A DNA stretch of 64,000 bases, from assembly GCF_050587365.1 (NCBI RefSeq), contig NZ_JBOBFV010000004.1, positions 310,001-374,000 on the forward strand, in the 5' to 3' direction. Positions 57,573 through 64,000 of the stretch are shown piece by piece (within the stretch, counting starts at the first letter, position 1; the number at the start of each line of letters is the position of its first letter). The translations under genes and the position numbers were made by a program. Under the pieces are notes generated by a model. It was not told where the DNA came from. It searched no databases and was given only the letters and a program-made list of their open reading frames with translations. Source of the stretch: Plantibacter auratus (lineage in GTDB: Bacteria > Actinomycetota > Actinomycetes > Actinomycetales > Microbacteriaceae).

Positions 57573-59063
57573 ATGACCAGCACCGCACCGAACCCCCTCG
57601 CCGCCGCCGCGGCCGGGTTCGATGCGGTGTGGCAGGGCGCGCTCGACGCGATCCGTCCGGGCTCCGGTGTCGCGGAGCAGCTCGAGAACATGAACGACGA
57701 GGCGGTCCTCCGGGTCCTCGACGAGCTCGGTGCCGTGCAGCACGCGGTCGAGGTCCTCGCCGCCCGCGTCGTCGGTGCGATCGCCCTGCGCCCGTCGCCC
57801 AGTGGCCGCGACGGCACCCTGGTGCGCGCTGCTGGTTACGCGAACCCGGGCGTCATGGTGTCCGAGCGGTGGCGGGTCTCCCGCGCCCGAGGCGCAGCGA
57901 TCGCCGAGGTCGGTGCTGCCATCACACAGCCTCGCGGGCTGCTCGGCGAGCTGGAGGAATGTCCGTTCCCAGCGATCACCGCCGCCCTCGAACCGGCCGC
58001 CAGTCCCGAGTCATCGAACACCGACGCGGTCCCGGATGACACCCACCCGTCAAGCGATGGCGGCACACCCAGAGCACCCCTGAGCGTGGATGGTGCCGCG
58101 GTCATCGTCCGCGAGCTCCGCAACGCCGGCCGCATCTGCACCAGGGTCGAACTGGACGCAGCATCGGTCATCGCGGTCGAGCACGCCGGACACGCGCCCC
58201 TGCAGGACGTCACCCGCATCGCGAAACTCGTCCGCACCCGCCTCGACCAAGACGGCCGCGAACCCCGCGACGAACTCCTCCGCCGAGCAGAACGCTGCAC
58301 CATCCACGAACTCCCCACCGGCATGACCCTCCTCCGCGCCGAACTCGCCCCCGAAAGCGCCGCCTTCATCCGCGCCGGCCTCGACGCCCTCATCGGCGCC
58401 ACCCACCGCAAACCCCACTTCATCCACCCCGACACGGCCGACCGCGCCGACCAACCCGACGGGTCAGGTCACCCCATGCCCGACGGACCCACGCTCATCC
58501 CCATCGACCGGCGACGCGCCATCGCCCTCACCGAGACCTTCCGACACCTGGCCGGCTGCAACGCCGCCGCCACCGAACTCACCCCCGTCACCGTCATCAT
58601 CCGCACCGACCACGACACCCTCGAAACCGGACTCGGCACCGCCACCATCGACGGCATCGACGAACCCATCGGAGCTGGCGCCCTCCGCCGCCTCGCCGCC
58701 GACGCCAACCTCATCCCCATGATCCTCAACGGACCATCCCAAGTCCTCGACCTCGGCACCAGCACCCGCCTGTTCACCCGCGGACAAAAACTCGCCCTCG
58801 CCGAACGCGACGGCGGCTGCGCCTGGACCGGCTGCACCCACCCACCATCCTTCACCGAAGCCCACCACATCACCTGGTGGTCACAAGGCGGACCCACCAA
58901 CCTCGACAACGGCATACTCCTCTGCCCCTTCCACCACCACCGCATCCATGACGACCACTGGACCATCACCATCCAAAACGGCATCCCCTGGTTCATCCCA
59001 CCCAGCCACATCGACCGACACCAAACCCCCATCCGAGGCGGACGCCTCCACCTCGCCGCCTAA
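57573..59063 (+). CDS. DUF222 / HNH endonuclease domain protein (13E12 type)
   Basis: 496 residues. DUF222 spans ~20-330 (VLDELGAVQHAVEVLAARVV, RAAGYANPGVMVSERWRVSR). The C-terminus is an HNH nuclease: RDGGCAWTGCTHPPSFTEAH, HHITWWSQGGPTNLDNGIL and CPFHHHRIHD. These genes exist in many copies in Actinobacteria, including the M. tuberculosis 13E12 repeats that can hold phage attachment sites. The function is unknown. ATG 57573 lies 6 nt after TTGGAT (leaderless geometry). From ~58220 codon use shifts sharply to C-ending and A-ending codons, suggesting a mosaic origin. Confidence 0.88.
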   Translation: MTSTAPNPLAAAAAGFDAVWQGALDAIRPGSGVAEQLENMNDEAVLRVLDELGAVQHAVEVLAARVVGAIALRPSPSGRDGTLVRAAGYANPGVMVSERWRVSRARGAAIAEVGAAITQPRGLLGELEECPFPAITAALEPAASPESSNTDAVPDDTHPSSDGGTPRAPLSVDGAAVIVRELRNAGRICTRVELDAASVIAVEHAGHAPLQDVTRIAKLVRTRLDQDGREPRDELLRRAERCTIHELPTGMTLLRAELAPESAAFIRAGLDALIGATHRKPHFIHPDTADRADQPDGSGHPMPDGPTLIPIDRRRAIALTETFRHLAGCNAAATELTPVTVIIRTDHDTLETGLGTATIDGIDEPIGAGALRRLAADANLIPMILNGPSQVLDLGTSTRLFTRGQKLALAERDGGCAWTGCTHPPSFTEAHHITWWSQGGPTNLDNGILLCPFHHHRIHDDHWTITIQNGIPWFIPPSHIDRHQTPIRGGRLHLAA

Positions 59064-59094
59064 ACCCTGGCACCCGTCCGCCTCCGCACACGCC

Positions 59095-59350
59095 TGCCCT
59101 TCAACAAGCTCAGGGACCGACACGGGACCCCCCCCTTCGACAAGCTCAGGGACCGAGACAGGAACCACCCCTCGTCAGACTCAGGGACCGAGATGGGAAC
59201 CGACGCGCTCCGGGAACGACGCTGTATCCGACAACCCGGCCGCCCCGGTCCCTGAGCCTGTCGAAGGGCACACGAGCGAACATCCGCCCTTCGACAAGCT
59301 CAGGGACCGGGGCGTCAGCTCAGGGACCGGGAGCGTCAGCTCGAGGAACG
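59095..59350. repeat. repeat cluster filling the gap after the DUF222 gene
   Basis: Six or more copies: CCCTTCAACAAGCTCAGGGA (~59097), CCCTTCGACAAGCTCAGGGA (~59133 and ~59287), a degraded CCCTCGTCAGACTCAGGGA (~59169), one opposite-facing GGTCCCTGAGCCTGTCGAAGGG (~59248) and two half copies GCTCAGGGACCG/GCTCGAGGAACG (59320-59350). The 300-base convergent gap contains nothing else that I can see. Confidence 0.85.
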
Positions 59351-59363
59351 GGGAGACCTCAGC

Positions 59364-60440
59364 TCAGGCGCTCGGAGCCGCCGTCGACTCCCGCACGACG
59401 AGCTGCGGCACCGAACGCACCACGCCGACGGAGTCCGCATCACTCAGCACCTCGAGCAGCGTCGACATGATCGTCCGCCCGAGCGCCGGGAAGTCCTGCC
59501 GCATCGTCGTCAGCGGCGGCGCGAAGTGCTCAGCCTCCGGGATGTCATCGAACCCGACGACGCTCACGTCATCCGGCACCCGCAGGCCCCGCTCCGACAA
59601 CGCGTGGATCACCCCGAGCGCCATCTGGTCGTTCGCCGCGAACACGGCCGTGAACAGCCCACCGACCCGTTCACCGGCCCGCCCGTCGTCATCGTCTCCG
59701 ACTCCGAGGCCCGCCACGAGCTCCCGCCCGAGCCGGAACCCGCTCGCCGGCGTCCAGTCGCCCACCAACGGCTCCCGGGCGACGAGCCCGTGCTCGGACA
59801 GCGCGTCACGCCACCCCCGCACCCGCTCCAACGCGTCCACCGAATCCGCCGGCCCCGCGAGATGCGCGATACGGCGATGCCCCAACCCGACGAGGTGGTC
59901 GACGAGGATCCGCGCCCCCTGGTACTGGTCGATGGAGACACGGTGGAACCCGTCCCGACGACTCGACTCGACCGCGACGAGCGGCACCCCGAGCTCGATC
60001 CCGCGCACCGCGTCGAGCGCCCCACGATGCGCCGCGATGAGCACGATCGCCTCGACGTTCTGCCGCAGCAGCAACTCGACGGCCTGCCGCAGCGACGCCG
60101 GATCCGACTCCAGCATGCTCGCCATGCTCACGGCATACCGGGCATCCCGTGCAGCCTCGTTGAAGCCGAGCGCCGTGCTCGACGGCCCGTAGTCCGGCCC
60201 GCCGGTCGTGATGAGGCCGATCGTGCGTGAACGGCGGGTGACGAGTGACCGTGCGGCCTGCGAGGGCGTGTACCGCAGTTGGGCGATCGCCTGCTCGACC
60301 CGTTGCCGCGTCGCGGGGCGCACGTTCGGCAGATCATTGAGCACCCGCGAGACGGTCTGGTGTGAGACTCCGGCCAGACGCGCCACATCGAAGATCGTCG
60401 CGACCCGTGTCTTCTCGTCGTCGTTACCCACCAGCCCCAC
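59364..60440 (-). CDS. LacI-family regulator
   Basis: 358 residues. HTH: TIFDVARLAGVSHQTVSRVL NDL, with the hinge YTPSQAARSLVTRR; then the periplasmic-binding-like domain (TIGLITTGGPDYGPSSTALG, FAANDQMALGVIHALSERGL, VSVVGFDDIPEAEHFAPPLT). It should repress sugar-use genes, but none adjoin it. GGGAG precedes the GTG at 60440; TACGCT at 60481-60486 (minus strand) is a likely -10. The 233-base gap to the next gene shows only this promoter. Confidence 0.9.
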   Translation of the reverse strand: MGLVGNDDEKTRVATIFDVARLAGVSHQTVSRVLNDLPNVRPATRQRVEQAIAQLRYTPSQAARSLVTRRSRTIGLITTGGPDYGPSSTALGFNEAARDARYAVSMASMLESDPASLRQAVELLLRQNVEAIVLIAAHRGALDAVRGIELGVPLVAVESSRRDGFHRVSIDQYQGARILVDHLVGLGHRRIAHLAGPADSVDALERVRGWRDALSEHGLVAREPLVGDWTPASGFRLGRELVAGLGVGDDDDGRAGERVGGLFTAVFAANDQMALGVIHALSERGLRVPDDVSVVGFDDIPEAEHFAPPLTTMRQDFPALGRTIMSTLLEVLSDADSVGVVRSVPQLVVRESTAAPSA

Positions 60441-60673
60441 CGGCTCCCACCTGGCGACGTCCGCACGTCTCGCTCAGAGCAGCGTATCCGTCGATTCACG
60501 ACGTGGTCGCGCTCTCCGTCGCACCTCCAGCGGTTCGTCAGGTCCGCCGCATGGGCACCGCTCCCCATCGCGGGTGGACAGCCGACCTCGGTACCGTGAT
60601 GGACGAGCCGACGGTCGCGCGGGTGCCGCGTGATCAGCTGCGCGTCGCGACCGACACCCGAAGAGGAGCACAC

Positions 60674-61093
60674 ATGATCATCTGGACCCGTTGGGGCATC
60701 GTCGTCTTCCTGATCTTCGGGCTCTCCGTCGGCGCCGGCTTCCTCATCAAGGCGATCGTCTCGCCCGACGGCGGATCGGCGCAGTCCGGGGTGTTCGTCG
60801 GCATCGGATTCCTGCTCGGCGCCGTCGCGTGCTGGGCCTTCGGGAAGTTCGCGCTGGCGAAGCTTGATGCACCGCGGCCGGTCGTCGTGTGGCAGCAGCT
60901 CGCGCAGCCGTACGTCAACGAGCACGGCATCACCGTGAAGCAGGAGGCCGTCCCCGTGCGCCACCCGCAGACCGGCGAGCAGCTCTACAGTCGCCCGAGC
61001 TCCACACTCTTCTTCATCCCCGTCCGCTTCTGGGCGTACGTGATCGCCGCACTGGGTGTCGTCACGATTGTCGTGAACGTGGTGCGCGGCTGA
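60674..61093 (+). CDS. uncharacterised small membrane protein
   Basis: 139 residues. Two membrane segments at ~6-27 and ~38-60, a soluble part (VVWQQLAQPYVNEHGITVKQ) and a third segment at ~115-136. GAGGAG precedes ATG 60674. I do not recognise a family. It converges on rpmJ with only 3 bases between the stops. Confidence 0.7.
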   Translation: MIIWTRWGIVVFLIFGLSVGAGFLIKAIVSPDGGSAQSGVFVGIGFLLGAVACWAFGKFALAKLDAPRPVVVWQQLAQPYVNEHGITVKQEAVPVRHPQTGEQLYSRPSSTLFFIPVRFWAYVIAALGVVTIVVNVVRG

Positions 61094-61096
61094 CGC

Positions 61097-61219
61097 TCAG
61101 CCCTGGCGACCCTTCCACCGCGGGTTCTGCTTGTTGATGACGAACACCCGGCCACGGCGGCGGACGATCTGCGACCCCGGCTTGTCCTTGAGCGACTTGA
61201 GTGATGCGCGGACCTTCAT
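61097..61219 (-). CDS. rpmJ: ribosomal protein bL36, zinc-free (C-) type
   Basis: 40 residues: MKVRASLKSLKDKPGSQIVR and RRGRVFVINKQNPRWKGRQG. It has no Cys or His, so it cannot hold the zinc of normal bL36. Such C- paralogues replace the zinc form under zinc starvation and are usually Zur-regulated, which fits the palindrome between this gene and the CobW-like gene. AGGAGG precedes the ATG. Confidence 0.93.
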   Translation of the reverse strand: MKVRASLKSLKDKPGSQIVRRRGRVFVINKQNPRWKGRQG

Positions 61220-61254
61220 GGCGACCTCCTGGTGATCACGATGCGTGCTACCTT

Positions 61255-61273
61255 GTTGAGAACGATTCTCAAC
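61255..61273. promoter_or_regulatory. Zur-type palindrome between rpmJ and the CobW-like gene
   Basis: GTTGAGAACGATTCTCAAC is an exact 8-base inverted repeat (GTTGAGAA/TTCTCAAC) around CGA. It resembles actinobacterial Zur sites (TGAnAATnATTnTCA). TAGCAC hexamers lie on both sides (minus 61250-61245, plus 61285-61290), so one site could repress both genes when zinc is plentiful. Confidence 0.75.
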
Positions 61274-61312
61274 AGAATGCACTGTAGCACCCATCGACCA
61301 GGAGAACCCGCC

Positions 61313-62398
61313 GTGACCACGCCTCGCATCCCGCTGACCGTGACGCTCGTCCTCGGCACCTGTCCGCCGGAGCGTCGCACCGTCGCCCGACAGATCGCCG
61401 GACGGTCCGCGGCGCTCGTCACGATCGAGCGGCAAGACGACGCCGAGAGTGCCCACCCTGACATCGACGACGCGATCGACGCCGTCGCGCGACACCCGCT
61501 CGCTCCCCGGCACCTCGTCCTCGATTGCGGGAGCACGGTCCGCCCGGTCGACGCGGTCTCCGCCGTCCTCGGGCACCGCGACACGGCCGTCCTGGACGCC
61601 GTCGTGACCGTCGTCGACGCAGCCCATCTCCTGCACGACCTCCAGGACGACGAGTACGTCACCCACGACGAGGGCGGCGATACGGCGTACACCGCGCGGT
61701 CGATGATCACCGTCGAGCAGCTCGAGTACGCGGACACCATCGCCGTCGCCGGCCGACGTGGCGTCACTCACGAGCGGCTCGCGGTGCTCCTCGCGCTCCT
61801 CAGCCACCTGAACCCGACGGCGCTGACGCGGATGGTCGAACCGGTCGCAGCCCGACCGCGCGTCACGCCCGGCACTCCGGCGACCGCGAGCAACCGTGAG
61901 CCGCTCGCGCGCTACCGCGACTCCCCGTTCGAACTGGACCGCTTCAGCACGTCCCCCGGGTGGATCGCGATGCTGAACGGCGAGCACCGGCCGTGGGTGG
62001 ATCACGAGCGCGTGACCACCCTGCGGTTCGACAGCCCCCGACCGATGCACCCGGAACGACTCCTCGCGTGCTTCGACGGACCGATCGAGGCGGGGCGGTT
62101 CGGCCAGGTCATCCGTACGGCGGGGTTCCTCGTCCTCGCGACGCGCGCCTCCCGCGTCGGCGTCCTGCAGCACATCGGCTCGATGATCGATCTTGAACCC
62201 ACCTCGTTCGAGACGAACGACCCCGGCGCACCGCTCGGCCAGGAGCTCGTCGTCACCGGCATCGACCTCGACGAGATCGCCATCACCGCCGCCCTGCACG
62301 CCTGCACCCTCACGGATGAGGAACTCCTCGCCGGGCCGGCGGCGTGGGCGCACTACCCGGACGCCTTCACGCCATGGAGCACCACCCACGAGCACTGA
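61313..62398 (+). CDS. CobW/COG0523-like protein without a P-loop
   Basis: 361 residues. The CobW_C domain is clear (VTTLRFDSPRPMHPERLLAC, GRFGQVIRTAGFLVLATR, ~220-310), and DAVVTVVDAAHLLHDLQ with MITVEQLEYADTIAVAGRR follow the GTPase core of COG0523 metal chaperones. However, the Walker A loop GxxGxGKT is replaced by LVLGTCPPERRTVARQI and the CxCC motif is absent, so GTP binding looks lost. The Zur-type site upstream and the C- bL36 neighbour point to zinc homeostasis. AGGAG precedes GTG 61313. Confidence 0.83.
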   Translation: MTTPRIPLTVTLVLGTCPPERRTVARQIAGRSAALVTIERQDDAESAHPDIDDAIDAVARHPLAPRHLVLDCGSTVRPVDAVSAVLGHRDTAVLDAVVTVVDAAHLLHDLQDDEYVTHDEGGDTAYTARSMITVEQLEYADTIAVAGRRGVTHERLAVLLALLSHLNPTALTRMVEPVAARPRVTPGTPATASNREPLARYRDSPFELDRFSTSPGWIAMLNGEHRPWVDHERVTTLRFDSPRPMHPERLLACFDGPIEAGRFGQVIRTAGFLVLATRASRVGVLQHIGSMIDLEPTSFETNDPGAPLGQELVVTGIDLDEIAITAALHACTLTDEELLAGPAAWAHYPDAFTPWSTTHEH

Positions 62399-62462
62399 GC
62401 CCGGGGTGCCCGCCCCCAGGGCGGCTCGTACCGAGGACCCGCCCGTGGGGCAGGATGGCCTG

Positions 62463-62861
62463 GTGCCTCTGAGGAATGCCGAGCCCCCGCCCGAGCCCGA
62501 CCCCCGCCTCGACCGGTACCGTCGCGCTCTCGCGCGCGTTCTCGACGGCGATCGTCACGTCGGATACCTGGCAACGACCGTGGATGTCCGATGGACTCGG
62601 ACGCGTCGACACTTCCGCGTCGCCCACGTCGATCCCTACGAATTCGTCATGTGGCAGTTCATGGTGATCGTGGACTTCGGTGGACTCCAGCAACACGGCT
62701 TCGACGACGGGTGGGAGGACACGACCGAAGTCCGCGATGAGCTCGACCGCGACGAGTTCGCGTACCCGTTCGGCGAACCCCTGAAACTCGCGTGGGCCGA
62801 CACGACTGAGGTCGAACCCTGGGCGGCCTACTACCCCTTCGACGATGCAAGCGAGCACTGA
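62463..62861 (+). CDS. uncharacterised 132-residue protein
   Basis: No family recognised. GTG 62463 is chosen because CAGGAT lies exactly 6 nt upstream (leaderless geometry) and coding bias starts there. Aromatic and acidic: PYEFVMWQFMVIVDFGGLQQ, DDGWEDTTEVRDELDRDEFA, WAAYYPFDDASEH. No signal peptide or membrane segment. Confidence 0.6.
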   Translation: MPLRNAEPPPEPDPRLDRYRRALARVLDGDRHVGYLATTVDVRWTRTRRHFRVAHVDPYEFVMWQFMVIVDFGGLQQHGFDDGWEDTTEVRDELDRDEFAYPFGEPLKLAWADTTEVEPWAAYYPFDDASEH

Positions 62862-62912
62862 GTCGCCTGAAACGGCTCGGATCCCGGTCGACTTCGTGCA
62901 GGTTTGGGCGAC

Positions 62913-63794
62913 TCAGTGGATCCGCGCGCTCACCCACTCCTCGCGGACGAACCGCACGAACTGCTCGACGGCCGGCGACACCGCCCGGGCACGGCTGGTG
63001 GCGACACCGATCACCCGGACCGCCTCGTCGTCGAGCGGGACGAGCACGACGCCCTCCATACTCGTGGAATCGGGGAGGACCGCGATCCCGACCCCGGCGC
63101 GTACGAGACCACGGAGCGTCGACAGCTCGGACACCTCCATCGTCACCCGAGGCACGACGCCGTGCCTCGCGAAGTACGCGTCCGCGATCTGCCGGAGCCC
63201 CGAGTCCGTCGTCATCGCGAGGAACTCCGTCTGCTCGAGGTCGGACGCAGCCAACGACGTCCGATCGGCGAGCGCATGCCCGACCGGCACGCCGAGCGCG
63301 AGCCGCTCGGAGGTGAGCGGACGCCACTCGATGTCCGGATCCCGCGGTTCCGGGCTGAGGAAGGCGACGTCGGCCGAGCCGGAGCGGAGCGCGTCCAGCA
63401 CGCTGTCGGCCTTCCCGCCGTCGAGGACGAACCTGATGTCCGGCAGCAGCTGGCGGTACTCGCTCACGATGCGCGGAATGAGCCAGCCACCGAGGGACGA
63501 GACGTAGGCGATGGACACGAGTCCGGCCGACGGGTCGCGGAGCTCGTCGATCCGCGACTGCGCGTTGTCGAGCTCGGTCTGCGCCCGGAGCGCGTGCACG
63601 AGGAGGATCTCGCCGTAGCGGTTGAGTTCGAGCCGGCTGCGGTGGCGATCGAACAACTCGACCCCGGCGTCCGCCTCGAGCCGACCGATCGCCCGCGTGA
63701 GCGTCGACTGGGAGATACCGAGCGCCTCAGCGGCGTACGGGACGTGACCGTCTTCGGCGAGCGCCCGAAGGTACGCGAGTTCGTCGATCCTCAT
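62913..63794 (-). CDS. LysR-family regulator
   Basis: 293 residues. Winged HTH at 1-60 (IDELAYLRALAEDGHVPYAA, EALGISQSTLTRAIGRLEAD) and the co-inducer domain beyond ~85 (LVSIAYVSSLGGWLIPRIVS, ELSTLRGLVRAGVGIAVLPD). ATG 63794 lies 6 nt after CATCAT (minus strand). It is divergent from an EamA-type transporter, its probable target; homologues often control efflux of amino acids or metabolites. Confidence 0.9.
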   Translation of the reverse strand: MRIDELAYLRALAEDGHVPYAAEALGISQSTLTRAIGRLEADAGVELFDRHRSRLELNRYGEILLVHALRAQTELDNAQSRIDELRDPSAGLVSIAYVSSLGGWLIPRIVSEYRQLLPDIRFVLDGGKADSVLDALRSGSADVAFLSPEPRDPDIEWRPLTSERLALGVPVGHALADRTSLAASDLEQTEFLAMTTDSGLRQIADAYFARHGVVPRVTMEVSELSTLRGLVRAGVGIAVLPDSTSMEGVVLVPLDDEAVRVIGVATSRARAVSPAVEQFVRFVREEWVSARIH

Positions 63795-63833
63795 GCCCTC
63801 ATGATGCCGCACCGGCGAGCCCGGCTGGGGCGG

Positions 63834-63858
63834 CACCTCGACAAGCTCGGTGACCGGG
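63834..63858. repeat. dispersed repeat in the LysR-EamA intergenic region
   Basis: CACCTCGACAAGCTCGGTGACC lies where the -35 of the EamA gene would be, just upstream of its -10 TAGCGT. Confidence 0.75.
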
Positions 63859-63876
63859 GCGCGCTAGCGTGGTGCA

Positions 63877-64000
63877 GTGATCCGCAGACCGCGACCGAGC
63901 CAGGCGGCGACCGGCGCCCTCCTCGTCCTGGCCGGACTCGTCTGCCAGGAGCTCGGCGCGTCGATCGCGGTCACGCTGTTCCCGCAGGTCGGTCCGATCG
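63877..64000 (+). CDS. EamA/RhtA-type transporter, partial
   Basis: Start of a gene cut by the window edge. From the GTG at 63877 the frame stays open for 41 codons: VIRRPRPSQAATGALLVLAG then LVCQELGASIAVTLFPQVG, the first membrane segment of the DMT/EamA (RhtA-like) family. TAGCGT (63865-63870) is exactly 6 nt before the start, a predicted leaderless mRNA. Divergent from the LysR gene. Confidence 0.65.
   Translation, partial: MIRRPRPSQAATGALLVLAGLVCQELGASIAVTLFPQVGPI

Noticed and set aside
1..64000. tRNA, rRNA, tmRNA, riboswitch or toxin-antitoxin genes
   Set aside because: No cloverleaf-like segment, rRNA motif, or recognisable cobalamin, TPP or similar riboswitch core was found by eye; a covariance-model scan would be decisive.

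Overview
This window is chromosomal DNA from a high-GC Gram-positive bacterium, most likely a Microbacteriaceae actinobacterium (Plantibacter, Curtobacterium, Clavibacter or a relative). The evidence is a GC-rich genome with strong third-position GC bias, a coproporphyrin-type haem cluster with an actinobacterial Fe-S ferrochelatase, a DUF222/HNH (13E12-type) gene, a DUF3618/holin-like membrane trio, and many copies of the short repeat CCCTTCGACARGCTCAGGG common in this group. No rRNA, tRNA, prophage, integrase, CRISPR array or restriction/defence island was seen. The species assignment is inference.

Layout. 0.1-3.1 kb: thioesterase, DUF3060 lipoprotein and a large secreted Ig-repeat protein. 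3.2-6.9 kb: methylcitrate operon prpD-prpB-prpC with an unusual 65-bp concentric palindrome upstream. 7.1-11.8 kb: an uncharacterised gene, a ClgR-like regulator and a four-gene fatty-acid oxidation operon (thiolase, two SDRs, enoyl-CoA hydratase). 12-17.7 kb: trhO, lactate dehydrogenase, a two-gene ABC exporter and an AcuI-type reductase, followed by a 4 x 91-bp tandem array. 18-19.5 kb: small membrane proteins. 19.6-32.5 kb: haem biosynthesis (hemL, B, D, C, H, Q, Y, E on the minus strand and hemA on the plus strand), interrupted by an acetyltransferase and three small membrane-associated genes. 32.7-38.4 kb: DUF4190 protein, hydrolase, Nudix, a beta-lactamase-fold protein, SDRs and a FadR-type regulator. 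38.5-46.3 kb: a seven-gene cell-wall amino-sugar salvage operon (ABC importer, NagZ, sugar kinase, MurQ, RpiR regulator) with a well-defined promoter/operator region. 46.3-57.3 kb: MmyB-type regulator with SDR, zinc dehydrogenase and MFS exporter, then Nudix, UbiB-like kinase, APC permease, GntR, lipoprotein and NTF2-like genes. 57.5-64 kb: DUF222/HNH gene, LacI regulator, a Zur-type palindrome between Cys-free bL36 and a CobW-like protein that has lost its P-loop, and a LysR regulator divergent from a partial EamA transporter.

Window-wide patterns. (1) Sixteen genes start exactly 6 nt after a -10-like hexamer (usually nAnnnT), so they are predicted to make leaderless mRNAs. hemA, hemB, hemE and hemQ, the heads of the haem transcription units, are among them. 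(2) The CCCTTCGACARGCTCAGGG repeat occurs in both orientations in most large gaps, forms a 34-bp tandem array, and is translated in frame inside NagZ, MurQ, an ABC permease and a YtxH-like protein. (3) A second, unrelated imperfect palindrome occurs once after ldh and as a four-copy 91-bp tandem array after the AcuI-like gene.

No complete new multi-gene system was recognised. The least-explained items are the two repeat families, the prp concentric palindrome, the P-loop-less CobW protein and the beta-lactamase-fold protein lacking both a signal peptide and the omega-loop glutamate.
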